This document shows positions 51,513-60,491 of a stretch of 64,000 bases of DNA, one piece after another. A program made the position numbers and the translations under genes. The notes beneath the pieces were generated by a model that saw only the letters and a program-made list of their open reading frames with translations, searched no databases and was not told the origin of the DNA. Position 1 is the stretch's first letter. The number at the start of each line of letters is the position of its first letter. Source of the stretch: Candidatus Aminicenantota bacterium (lineage in GTDB: Bacteria > Acidobacteriota > Aminicenantia > Aminicenantales > Aminicenantaceae); contig CP070825.1 in assembly GCA_020344415.1 (NCBI GenBank), positions 1,534,591 through 1,598,590 of the forward strand, read 5' to 3'.

Positions 51513-52550
51513 ATGACACAATACTCAGATTTCAGGAGCGATACGGTTACCCGACCCACTGAAAATATGAGAAAGGCCATGGCTGCGGCAGAGGTAGGAG
51601 ATGATGTGCTTGGTGACGATCCCACTGTCCAGAAACTCGAGTCTATAGCCGCAGATATGATAGGTAAGGAAGCTGCCGTATACGTTCCCTCTGGCACAAT
51701 GGCAAATTCTATCGCTATAAAATGCTGGACAAATGAGCTTGACGAAGTCATCGTGGAAGAACGGGCTCATCTCTACAACATGGAATCCACCCATATGACA
51801 TTTATTGCAAGAGTTACACCTCGTCCTCTCTCTTCAAACCGCGGAGCCATGAATCCTGAAGAAGTGGAGAGAAATATCAGAAAACCTTCTGTCCACATAC
51901 CTCGAACCTCTCTTATTTGCATTGAGAATACTCATAATAACTGGAGTGGGGCTGTTGTTCCCATGGAGAATTTAAAAGCAATAAGGGAAATTGCTGATAG
52001 GCATGATGTCAAGGTTCACTTTGACGGTGCTCGTGTGTTCAATGCCTGCCATGCTACTGGTATCCCTGTAAAGGAATATGGCAAGATTGGTGACTCATTA
52101 ATGTTTTGCCTATCCAAGGGACTTTCTGCTCCGGTGGGTTCTGTATTGACCGGCCCGAAGGATTTTGTTGATTATGCGCGCCGGATAAGAAAAGCTCTAG
52201 GCGGAGGGATGAGACAGGTTGGGGTTCTTGCTGCACCTGGAATAGTCGCGCTTACGGAAATGGTGGATAGATTAAAAGAAGATCACATCAGGGCAAAGAA
52301 GTTAGCCTTGACCATTCAAGATTTACCTGGAATTGATCTCAATCCAGATCACATTGATACAAATATCGTTATCTTCGGGTTCAAGCACCCTGAAATTTCT
52401 ATCCCAGACTTTTTGGAAAAGCTGAAGGAACGTGGAATCTTAGCCTTGGCTACCACAGGCGAAAGGATCCGTTTTATCACTCACAAAGATATCGATGATA
52501 AAAATCTTGAGAAAGCCATCTCTGGTTTTCAAGAGATATTATCTCGATAG
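51513..52550 (+). CDS. ltaE: Low-specificity L-threonine aldolase
   Basis: A 345-residue PLP enzyme that cleaves threonine or allo-threonine to glycine and acetaldehyde. Signatures: DFRSDTVTRPTENM at the start, GDDVLGDDPTVQKLE, VHFDGARVFNA, and the PLP lysine in FCLSKGLSAPVGSVL. The ATG follows AGGAGGAGAG. It is monocistronic by position, on the opposite strand to both neighbours. Confidence 0.95.
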   Translation: MTQYSDFRSDTVTRPTENMRKAMAAAEVGDDVLGDDPTVQKLESIAADMIGKEAAVYVPSGTMANSIAIKCWTNELDEVIVEERAHLYNMESTHMTFIARVTPRPLSSNRGAMNPEEVERNIRKPSVHIPRTSLICIENTHNNWSGAVVPMENLKAIREIADRHDVKVHFDGARVFNACHATGIPVKEYGKIGDSLMFCLSKGLSAPVGSVLTGPKDFVDYARRIRKALGGGMRQVGVLAAPGIVALTEMVDRLKEDHIRAKKLALTIQDLPGIDLNPDHIDTNIVIFGFKHPEISIPDFLEKLKERGILALATTGERIRFITHKDIDDKNLEKAISGFQEILSR

Positions 52551-52627
52551 TAGATAACGATTATAGAGTAAGGGGCAAGTTTAAACATTGGAAGATTTAA
52601 TATGGAGATTTTTGCAGGGGAGAAATG

Positions 52628-54643
52628 TTATTTAGCGGATTCGACAGAAGGAGCTGGCTTTTTCTCTGCTCCGAAGATAGCCATTTCTACAAGCTCCACA
52701 ATATCCCAGATCTTTAGCTTTTCCTCCAAGCTTTTGTCCTTTATTGCGTCATCGAACATGGTAACGCAGAAAGGGCATGCAGTAGCGATCCACTCCGGGT
52801 CTGCGGTAAGTGTGTCTTCCAGACGATGAATGTTAATCCTTTTACCGATTTTTTCATCCATCCACATCCAGCCCCCTCCGGCCCCGCAACAGAGGGCGTC
52901 GATTCTGGAGTGTTTCATTTCTCTAATATCTAGAGAAGGTATGGACTTGAGCACTTTCCTTGGTGGTTCGTAAATTCCGCTGTACCGTCCGAGGTAACAG
53001 GGATCATGGTAAGCGATCCTTTTAGGAATGGAATGCTCTAGCGTTAGGCGTCCATTCCGGATATTTTCCTGCAGGAATACTGCGCTGTGGATAACCGTGC
53101 AGTTGAAGCCGAGCTGCGGATATTCGTTTTTGAAGGTGTTATAACAATGGGGACAGGTGGTAAGAATTCTTTTTATTTTAAAACGGTTAAAAGTCTCGAT
53201 ATTAGTCTGGGCAAGGATCTGGTACAGATATTCGTTGCCCACGCGTCTAGCTGGGTCGCCGCAGCAACCTTCTTCCATTCCCAGGATAGCAAATTTAGTC
53301 CCGAGATGTTTGAGGATTCTTGCCATAGCGATGGCGACTTTCTTGTTTCGGTCATCGTATGAGCGGATACAACCTACAAAAAACAGGTAATCAATTTCTT
53401 TATCCTCGATCTCTGACAAAATAGGGACGTCTAGCTCACTTATCCAGTCTGCTCGGGTATTGAATCCTAAACCCCAGGGATTAGAGTTTGTTTCCAGACC
53501 TTTGAACGCCTGGGTGAGTTCTTCCGGAAATTTGCTTTCCATCAGAACTTGATAGCGTCTCATATCTATAATCTTATCGACATGTTCGATGAAGACAGGA
53601 CAGTGCTCCATACAAGAACGACATGTTGTGCAGGTCCAGAGAGCATCTTCTTCTATGGTACTGCCAACGAGAGATGGGACTTCCTCAACTTCTTTTTTCT
53701 TGGCTTTAGCTTCGAGTATTTGAGCTCCCCTTGTATGCAAATGTTCTTTCAGGTCAGTGATGACTTTCTTTGGGGATAAAGGCTTTTCGGTCAAGTGGGC
53801 AGGACAATGATCCTGGCACCTTCCGCATCGGGTACAGGCATCCAAGTCCATGAGTTGTTTCCAGGTAAACTCTTCGATTTTAGCTACTCCAAAGCTCTCT
53901 GCCTCTTCATCCTCCAGGTCCATATGGGAGAGAACCCCCTTAGGTTCCAGTGAGCGATGTATCATATTCATGGAAGAGCTGATTATGTGGAAGAGTTTAG
54001 AGTAGGGGATATAGGCAATAGTAGCGAGAACGAGAAAGAGATGAATGCGGAATACAACCATCGCAAGAACGCTCTTTGTATGACCAGCTAATCCTGTTAG
54101 ATTGAAAAAGGCGGCTAACGCTTGTCCTGCAGGTGCCCATGCGTGGCTATCCTTGCCGATTACAGATAGTCTCAAGCCTTCAAGCGTAAATCCGGTCAAA
54201 AGGATAAGGATGAAAAGAGCAAGGGAGATAAAGTCATCTGCCTTGTTGTCCAGCCTGGAAGGGCGGGATATATACCGGCGGTACATCGCCAATAATATAA
54301 AGGCTACAGCAGCTAATCCGATGGTATCGAGGCCGACGGAAACGAGCCGTGCTAACAAAACCGACAAAGTAAAAGTGAGCTGGGTTAGAATAATAATTAT
54401 AAGTGGGACCAGGAAGCCTAAGAAAATAAACAGATGTATAGTGCCAGGATAGGGGTCCTTGAGAATCCTCCTGTGAATTATTCCCTCCACCAGGAAGGAT
54501 TTTATCCTCGCCCACATATTGCTTGATCGGTTTTCCTCTTTTCCTATGCTCCATAGTCGAGCGCGTCTGTATATTCCCCAGGAGAAGATTGCGAACGCGA
54601 GCAGGATGAAGAATATGTCGAATGCTTTAATCATGTCATACAA
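52628..54643 (-). CDS. NarI/HdrD fusion iron-sulfur protein (DUF224-type quinone oxidoreductase)
   Basis: A 671-residue membrane protein. The N-terminal 230 residues have about six helices of the NarI (haem b, quinone) type. Two [4Fe-4S] motifs follow (CTRCGRCQDHCP and CTTCRSCMEHCP), then two CCG domains (CCGDPARR and CCGAGGGWMW, each with a trailing CPxC). Related DUF224 proteins carry electrons between EtfAB and menaquinone or act as HdrD-like disulfide reductases. It ends the redox operon and would provide its cytoplasmic-side redox module. Confidence 0.88.
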   Translation of the reverse strand: MYDMIKAFDIFFILLAFAIFSWGIYRRARLWSIGKEENRSSNMWARIKSFLVEGIIHRRILKDPYPGTIHLFIFLGFLVPLIIIILTQLTFTLSVLLARLVSVGLDTIGLAAVAFILLAMYRRYISRPSRLDNKADDFISLALFILILLTGFTLEGLRLSVIGKDSHAWAPAGQALAAFFNLTGLAGHTKSVLAMVVFRIHLFLVLATIAYIPYSKLFHIISSSMNMIHRSLEPKGVLSHMDLEDEEAESFGVAKIEEFTWKQLMDLDACTRCGRCQDHCPAHLTEKPLSPKKVITDLKEHLHTRGAQILEAKAKKKEVEEVPSLVGSTIEEDALWTCTTCRSCMEHCPVFIEHVDKIIDMRRYQVLMESKFPEELTQAFKGLETNSNPWGLGFNTRADWISELDVPILSEIEDKEIDYLFFVGCIRSYDDRNKKVAIAMARILKHLGTKFAILGMEEGCCGDPARRVGNEYLYQILAQTNIETFNRFKIKRILTTCPHCYNTFKNEYPQLGFNCTVIHSAVFLQENIRNGRLTLEHSIPKRIAYHDPCYLGRYSGIYEPPRKVLKSIPSLDIREMKHSRIDALCCGAGGGWMWMDEKIGKRINIHRLEDTLTADPEWIATACPFCVTMFDDAIKDKSLEEKLKIWDIVELVEMAIFGAEKKPAPSVESAK

Positions 54644-54675
54644 ATCCCATTCAAATCATGCATTGATCATTTATA

Positions 54676-55266
54676 TTACCAGGTTTTCCCTGGTGCCAGC
54701 ATAACATCGTGACAATTGAGACATTTTTGGTTTTTCGGAGGCCCTACGAATTCTCTGCGGTGACATTCGACACATTCTGAGACCGACGGACGATTTGTCC
54801 CATTCGTCATATACTCATGTCCTGAAGACCGATGACATCCCACACAATCCAGATCCTCTTGATGGTGAAACCGGTGATTGAATTTTATGACCTTTTTTTT
54901 GACGTCATATCCCAAATTGAGCACATCTTTATGACAATCCAGGCATCTCTGAGAAGTCAGTTTATCATCTGCAAGATATTCAGGAGGCACGAGCTGGTCA
55001 CGTGCGTGTCTTATGAAATTCCACTCTTTAGGGAGGATCCTGTTCCCAGGGGAATGGCATTGAAAACAGGTGGTTTGTCCAGCCGGATGCCCCTTTGAGT
55101 TTTTCCACATCTCTACTATCTCAGGATGGCATTGTCCACAGATGCGCTCATTCGTTACGGAATAGCGTATGAGATAGGCGCCAGTGCTTCCGCCTCCGAT
55201 CAAGACAACAAGTATGAGAGTGCCGAGAAGCATCCAAGCCTTTTTTTTGTATTTAGGAGAAGACAT
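54676..55266 (-). CDS. Multihaem cytochrome c, six haem sites
   Basis: A 196-residue protein with an N-terminal signal or anchor helix (about 10-30) and six CxxCH motifs: CGQCH, CFQCH, CLDCH, CVGCH, CVECH and CLNCH. The layout resembles NapC/NirT or NrfH-like small cytochromes, with more haems than usual. It would sit on the periplasmic face and relay electrons within the module. Spacing to neighbours is short (6 bases after the propeller gene). Confidence 0.9.
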   Translation of the reverse strand: MSSPKYKKKAWMLLGTLILVVLIGGGSTGAYLIRYSVTNERICGQCHPEIVEMWKNSKGHPAGQTTCFQCHSPGNRILPKEWNFIRHARDQLVPPEYLADDKLTSQRCLDCHKDVLNLGYDVKKKVIKFNHRFHHQEDLDCVGCHRSSGHEYMTNGTNRPSVSECVECHRREFVGPPKNQKCLNCHDVMLAPGKTW

Positions 55267-55272
55267 TTTTCT

Positions 55273-56583
55273 TTATTTCATATCAATTCTAAGCATGTAT
55301 ATTTCAGGCGTTTGCTTGCCTTGCGGAGGGCCAACGAGCAGGATTCTATTTCCGTCATGGCTCATAATCTTTGGTGCCCAGAAGGCTGGAATACGAGGAA
55401 AATCCATCGGGATTAAGCCTTTGAGATAACCTGGAGTTTTCTCATCAAAGGCCACTGCTTCTTGGCCCGTATGAAGGTCAAGTATCATTCCTGTATATAT
55501 ATGTTTAAACAGTATAAACTGGCCATTCCCTGAGAGATCGAAAAGCTCTACCCTGGCTGCTACTCTGGATTCTTGAAATTCTAATCCTGTTCCATCGCTA
55601 TTTATGGAATATGTTCCTATTCCTTGTTTCTTGCTTCCGTTATAGAAGAAAACAATCTTTTTTCCATCATAGCTGATATCAGCCAGAGAGAACCAGCGAT
55701 CATGAAAATCGGTTATTTTTTTTATTTCTAGGTCTTCCCAATCGGTAACATAAAGGTCGTAATCAATCTTTTCTGAAGATGACTGTGCGCCAAAGACAAT
55801 CTTTTGACCATTTCCGCTCATGCAAAATGCCCAGCCTCCCCCAGTGAGAGGGCGGCGTGGGAATGAGGACCATTCCCATTCTTTTCCATTGAATTCTGGA
55901 GCGAGAGTAGTTCTCTTTTGTCTGCTTTTGGCATCTATAAGGACGATGCCACTTGGGTTGCCATATCTGCGTGGTCCCAAATGTCCCTTCAATGCACATG
56001 CAATGCGGCTGCCATCGCCACTCACTGCATAATTGGATAGCCTTTCCCAATCTTTGCCAGTAAACTCGAATGATCTCAGATCTCTTTCTGCTAATGCATC
56101 GATTGGAAAATTGATGAGCCAGAAATCAGACCCATCGTTTTTGATGACGGCCAAGTAATGATCAAGAATATGAAAGGGCTCGCCCACGCTCAATGAAAAC
56201 ACAGCCACTTGACCATTCCCGCTTAGAACAGGCGGCTTTGAGCCGATATAGAGAAATGCATTCTCATATGGAGCCAAGGCTTTCCTCTTTCCATCACGGA
56301 AGAGCTCTGTCTCTTTCCCGTTTTCAAGATTCATTATCCTTATTGCCTTTGGCGGTTCTTCTCCATCCTTGATCTCTATTGTATAGAGCATCCAGCGGCC
56401 GTTGCTGCTCAGGCATGGATAATGCGCGATATTATTTCCAGAAAAGGTTAGCCTTTTAATCTCTCCGCGGAGCTGCTTGAGTTCATTCATATTAATCTGA
56501 GCATTAGCAGTAATGAATGATGAGAGCATCCAGAAAAGACTCACAGCGGCAGTGATTTGTATGTATTTCTTGATCGTTATCAT
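55273..56583 (-). CDS. Periplasmic TolB-like (PD40) beta-propeller protein
   Basis: A 436-residue secreted protein with repeated PD40/WD40-like blades, e.g. YPCLSSNGRWMLYTIEI, PVLSGNGQVAVFSL, YAVSGDGSRIACAL, FCMSGNGQKIVFGA and DISYDGKKIVFFYN. I set ATG 56583 (MITIKKYIQ) because GGAGG lies 9 bases before; the TTG at 56592 would be too close to it. Signal peptide about 4-28. Propellers are not standard members of Psr, Qrc or ACIII complexes, so its role in this operon is unexplained. Confidence 0.82.
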   Translation of the reverse strand: MITIKKYIQITAAVSLFWMLSSFITANAQINMNELKQLRGEIKRLTFSGNNIAHYPCLSSNGRWMLYTIEIKDGEEPPKAIRIMNLENGKETELFRDGKRKALAPYENAFLYIGSKPPVLSGNGQVAVFSLSVGEPFHILDHYLAVIKNDGSDFWLINFPIDALAERDLRSFEFTGKDWERLSNYAVSGDGSRIACALKGHLGPRRYGNPSGIVLIDAKSRQKRTTLAPEFNGKEWEWSSFPRRPLTGGGWAFCMSGNGQKIVFGAQSSSEKIDYDLYVTDWEDLEIKKITDFHDRWFSLADISYDGKKIVFFYNGSKKQGIGTYSINSDGTGLEFQESRVAARVELFDLSGNGQFILFKHIYTGMILDLHTGQEAVAFDEKTPGYLKGLIPMDFPRIPAFWAPKIMSHDGNRILLVGPPQGKQTPEIYMLRIDMK

Positions 56584-56610
56584 TTTTCTCAAGCCTCCAT
56601 AATCTCAGAG

Positions 56611-58887
56611 TTATGTTTTCTCTATACGAACTACTGTATCTTTTAATCCTAGGCCCATGCTGATGGGATCTGTTCGTGGTTCAATAATTTCATTGGGATT
56701 CACGCCGTTCCCTTTCTTTTCCCACCAGAGGAGATTTGTATCTTTGTCCTTGCTCTTGAAACGCTTAGCTTTGGCAATATTTCCCACTGCTTTATGACCA
56801 AGACCCTCTGCTAAAGCAACAGAATCTGGGTGAATCCGGTGGGTTGTGAGCACCCGGGTGATTAGGCTCCCCACTGGTGATATCACACGGACTCTTTCCC
56901 CATTCTTGATTCCAAGCCTGACAGCTGACTCTTTATTTATCCATAAGTGGTTTTCATGCAGTATCTCTCGTGCCCATTTACTGTTGGCAGTCCCTCTGGT
57001 TATGAGATTGGATTTGAATGGTGTGAGAATGAATTCATTCTCATTTTTCTTTTTGTGTAAGGCTACAGGTTGATACACAGGCAAGGGGAGATGGCCATCC
57101 CGCTTCAAGGTATTAGAATATATTTCGATTTTTTCATTTGCACGGGAAAGCCTTTTGTTGGAACTATATATGTAGAAACCATTTTTCTTTAGAGCTTTAA
57201 GGCCTCCCTGCTTTAGAAGTAAAGGAGACGAAGAAGCTGCTTTCGCCGCATAATCTTCAGTGTCTTTAAAAGGGAGGCTAGCTAGGATTTTCCCGCCAAG
57301 TCTATGAGCTATTTCGAGACAAAAGTTCCCAATCTCTTTAGCTTCACCTCTGGGTTTGAAAGAAGAATCAAGGAGCTTGTTTACATCAAAGAGGGTCGAT
57401 CTGAGGACTTCAGCATCACTTAAAAGAGAGATAACAGGCTGTCTGAGACTGAGTATCGATTCCATATCCAAGGATGGAACCTTCTTTATTCCCCACCCTT
57501 CCAGAAAAGTAGCAGCTGGAAGAATCACATCAGCCATCATAGCGGTTTCAGTAAAGTGAGTATCCATTACCGCTAGAAAAGGGACAATTTTTTCATCTTT
57601 TAACAAACGCAAGGTTGTTTGACAGTCTGGATCTTCGTAGATCGGATTAGAGAGATAGGCGAAATAGGTATCAACACGAGAATTTGTTTTTGTAAGATCA
57701 AAGATTCCTTTAATTACTTTACTTGATTTTTTTAGAGTAGGTTGAGAGGGAGCCGTTTCTTCTGGAAAACGGGGATAGAAAATTCCGCCTTCCTTCTCGA
57801 GATTTCCGACGAGACAATTCAATAGGGCGATGCATCTTGCATTTTGGCTTCCATTCTCATGTTCGCTTGCCCCTCCTCCAATCATGGCCAAAGAGGGTTT
57901 CTGTGTTGCAAACTCCACTGCCAGGCGTTCAATTTCTGCGGCATTTATACCGCTCTCCTTTTCTGCAGCTTCTGGAGTGTACTTCGAGAGATGTGGTGTT
58001 AACATGGTGAGAGGATAGTTGGTCGTCCTGTCCCAGAAATCTTTATCTGCAAGCCCATTTTTTATGATCACGTTGGCTATGGCTAAGGCAACGATACCAT
58101 CAGTCCCAGATTTGATCGGATACCAGGCCTCGCTCTTTGCCGCAGTTTCAGACATCCGAACATCAAAGGTGAAGAGCCTCGCTCCTTTCTCCACTTGAGC
58201 CATAACAAGGCGGCGGGCTATTCCAATGAAATGATCGTGATTTGCATAAGGATTGGAGCCGAAATTTAAGATAGTCCGACTTCTTCCAACGTCTTCAATG
58301 AAAGACTCCGACCTCATCATGGAAGTGAGGGCTTTCGCTCGGTTGAGATTCTTTATAGCAGCTCTGTCGATGATATTTGTTGACCCAACTGCAGAAATAA
58401 ATTTATTAAATAAAGGTTCATCTTTCCCCTTATCAAAAACAAGCTCGTTTGTTCTTCCGCTCTTCATTATCTCTTTGAAGCGTTTGCTCAATATCAGATA
58501 CGCTTCATCCCAAGTAATCTTGGTCCATTGGCCACTACCTCTTGAACCGATCCTCTTCATGGGCTGCAGCAGTCTTTCTGGATCATTGACAAGATTTATT
58601 GCGGCAATGCCTTTCGCACATATCCCTCCCTGGTTGTTAGGATGGAGTGGATTTCCAAGAAGCTGGACAAGGCGTTCGCCATTCAAGTAGGCAATGATGC
58701 CGCAGCCTGCTGGGCACTGCTCACATGTGGTGGGGATAGCGCGAAGGCGCTTGAGAGATGTTCGAGACACGCCAGCAATTTCCTGCGCAGCTTTTTTTTG
58801 AAATGCGTCGAAGCCTGCTGCTGTACCTGCAACCAAGAAGAATCCACTCTTCATGAATTTTCGTCTGGAAATCATTTTTTTTATCAT
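56611..58887 (-). CDS. Molybdopterin oxidoreductase-family protein, Tat-exported, Mo ligand apparently absent
   Basis: A 758-residue DMSO-reductase superfamily protein. A Tat signal (SRRKFMKSGFF) starts it, then a [4Fe-4S] site: C55, C58, C62, C90 (CEQCPAGC). The MopB body contains ILNFGSNPYANHDHF and the C-terminal molydopterin-dinucleotide domain (NSKWAREILHENHLWINKE). At the place where I expect Cys, Sec or Ser to bind Mo (GSTNIIDRAAIKN), residue 179 is Lys. QrcB and ActB likewise lack Mo, so this may be a structural electron-transfer subunit. It lies between the NrfD and propeller genes. Confidence 0.85.
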   Translation of the reverse strand: MIKKMISRRKFMKSGFFLVAGTAAGFDAFQKKAAQEIAGVSRTSLKRLRAIPTTCEQCPAGCGIIAYLNGERLVQLLGNPLHPNNQGGICAKGIAAINLVNDPERLLQPMKRIGSRGSGQWTKITWDEAYLILSKRFKEIMKSGRTNELVFDKGKDEPLFNKFISAVGSTNIIDRAAIKNLNRAKALTSMMRSESFIEDVGRSRTILNFGSNPYANHDHFIGIARRLVMAQVEKGARLFTFDVRMSETAAKSEAWYPIKSGTDGIVALAIANVIIKNGLADKDFWDRTTNYPLTMLTPHLSKYTPEAAEKESGINAAEIERLAVEFATQKPSLAMIGGGASEHENGSQNARCIALLNCLVGNLEKEGGIFYPRFPEETAPSQPTLKKSSKVIKGIFDLTKTNSRVDTYFAYLSNPIYEDPDCQTTLRLLKDEKIVPFLAVMDTHFTETAMMADVILPAATFLEGWGIKKVPSLDMESILSLRQPVISLLSDAEVLRSTLFDVNKLLDSSFKPRGEAKEIGNFCLEIAHRLGGKILASLPFKDTEDYAAKAASSSPLLLKQGGLKALKKNGFYIYSSNKRLSRANEKIEIYSNTLKRDGHLPLPVYQPVALHKKKNENEFILTPFKSNLITRGTANSKWAREILHENHLWINKESAVRLGIKNGERVRVISPVGSLITRVLTTHRIHPDSVALAEGLGHKAVGNIAKAKRFKSKDKDTNLLWWEKKGNGVNPNEIIEPRTDPISMGLGLKDTVVRIEKT

Positions 58888-58900
58888 ATCTAAAAGCCCT

Positions 58901-59797
58901 CTATAACAGTGGGACGAATTCTCCAGCTACCACAACGACGTATCGCATATAAAAAATACCAACGACCACAAGGATTGAAGCAATTATGATTGTGGGCAAT
59001 TTCCTGAATCGAGGCACAACCAAGAGAATAAAGGGCACTATCTTTCCCAGCAGGTTTTCAATAATGAGAAACATGAAACTGAATTTTCCACCCAGGATCA
59101 GGTGTGCCGCTGCTTGAGCATCCGAATGGGATATGGAAAGAACTATAAGATCACTGCCTACGAGAAAAAGGTCAAATACGATCATCCATGCCAGCAGTTT
59201 ACCAAGACTCGAGATTAGCTCTCTATTAACTTTTTTTTCCTTGGAAAAGAAACGGTCCTTAATTGTGCATACAAGGATCATCAGAGCTATACCTGAAACA
59301 ATGGCTGAGGCGAGGAAGAGAATAGGCATTATGGCCGTATTCCAGAGTGCCCTTGCTTTGCCAAAAGCCAGGATGAATCCAGTATACCCATGAACCGATA
59401 TAGCAAGGGGGATCCCGATAAGTCCAAAGATTCGAGTGCGCCTCATATTCTCCTTAAACATGTAATATCCATAGATGATGCAGTTTATCGGGTAAAGAAC
59501 AAGCAAGAATGAACCCCATGTGATGGGAGAAGACATATTGAGATAGACAAAAAGATGCCAGGCACGATAGGGCATTCCGATATGAATAAGGAGGAATAGG
59601 GGAGCTATGATGAGAACTGCGGTTGCCAGCACAATTCCTGTTTTGCCGAGGGGTTTGTACTGAGCCATCCCGAAACCATAGGCTAATGTAGACAGGATAA
59701 AAGACCCTGCGCTCAAGCCCGTAAGATAAAAGTATATGGCGATATTAAGGCCAAAAGCCTCTTGTTGAAAGATGTTGTAGAGAATCTGGCTATCCAC
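58901..59797 (-). CDS. NrfD/PsrC-family quinone-interacting membrane subunit
   Basis: A 298-residue protein with about eight membrane helices. It is assigned from its membrane profile, from features such as YFYLTGLSAGSFILS, and from position beside FeS and MopB genes. NrfD subunits bind quinol and connect to the ferredoxin subunit. The start is GTG (MDSQILYNIFQ) after AAGGGG. Confidence 0.88.
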   Translation of the reverse strand: MDSQILYNIFQQEAFGLNIAIYFYLTGLSAGSFILSTLAYGFGMAQYKPLGKTGIVLATAVLIIAPLFLLIHIGMPYRAWHLFVYLNMSSPITWGSFLLVLYPINCIIYGYYMFKENMRRTRIFGLIGIPLAISVHGYTGFILAFGKARALWNTAIMPILFLASAIVSGIALMILVCTIKDRFFSKEKKVNRELISSLGKLLAWMIVFDLFLVGSDLIVLSISHSDAQAAAHLILGGKFSFMFLIIENLLGKIVPFILLVVPRFRKLPTIIIASILVVVGIFYMRYVVVVAGEFVPLL

Positions 59798-59886
59798 AAT
59801 ACCCCTTTACAGTTCGGCCTTTTCCCTGGAACCAATAATTTTTAACCCTAGTGTCAAAATATTCATTTTAATCTCTGCAATCCAAT

Positions 59887-60480
59887 TCATTCATTCTCCT
59901 CTTGTTTTGCCTCAACTGCCAAAATCTCAAGACCGATATAATAAGCTTGGGGGCTTGTACCGATTTCGGGCTTAATAACCTGCACTGCATTTTTAGCCAT
60001 GGCTTTTGAAATATCACTTTCAGGATCATTCAGATCGCCGAATTTGATGGCTCCAGTGGGGCAGGCGATCACGCAAGCAGGCTTGAGATTGGCGTCTATC
60101 CGGTGGTGACACCAATAGCATTTCTCAGCGATTTTTTTTGTGGGATTGATGTATCTTACACCGTAGGGACATGAGGCCATGCAGTAGCGACAACCTATGC
60201 ACCTGTGGGGATCGATGTAGACAATTCCATCTGGCCGCTTGATACCCGCGTTAACCGGACAAACCGTAACACAGATGGGCTTTTCACAGTTGTTGCACAC
60301 TACGGGCAAATAATATTCCTTTGCATTCGGATAATTTCCTTTCTCAATCTTTTTAACCCAGCTTCTCCAGACCCCCAGCGGCACATTGTTTTCACTCTTA
60401 CAGGCCACAGCACAAGTATTGCAACCTATGCACTTCCTTAAGTCGAACAGCATGGCCAATCGCTTTTTATCTTTTCTCAT
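59887..60480 (-). CDS. Four-cluster ferredoxin subunit (DmsB/PsrB family)
   Basis: A 197-residue protein with 16 cysteines in four groups: CIGCNTCAVAC, CNNCEKPICVTVC, CIGCRYCMASC and CYWCH with CVIACP. This makes four [4Fe-4S] clusters. It has no signal peptide, so export by riding with a Tat-bearing partner such as the MopB protein, as in Psr and Dms complexes, is likely. It passes electrons between NrfD-type quinol sites and the MopB subunit. Confidence 0.93.
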   Translation of the reverse strand: MRKDKKRLAMLFDLRKCIGCNTCAVACKSENNVPLGVWRSWVKKIEKGNYPNAKEYYLPVVCNNCEKPICVTVCPVNAGIKRPDGIVYIDPHRCIGCRYCMASCPYGVRYINPTKKIAEKCYWCHHRIDANLKPACVIACPTGAIKFGDLNDPESDISKAMAKNAVQVIKPEIGTSPQAYYIGLEILAVEAKQEENE

Positions 60481-60491
60481 CGTTTTTGGTT

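Noticed and set aside
59807-59866. A 19-codon minus-strand frame between the FeS and NrfD genes (MNILTLGLKIIGSREKAEL).
   Set aside because: It has no convincing ribosome site and no recognisable membrane helix or motif; with so short a frame chance is likely.
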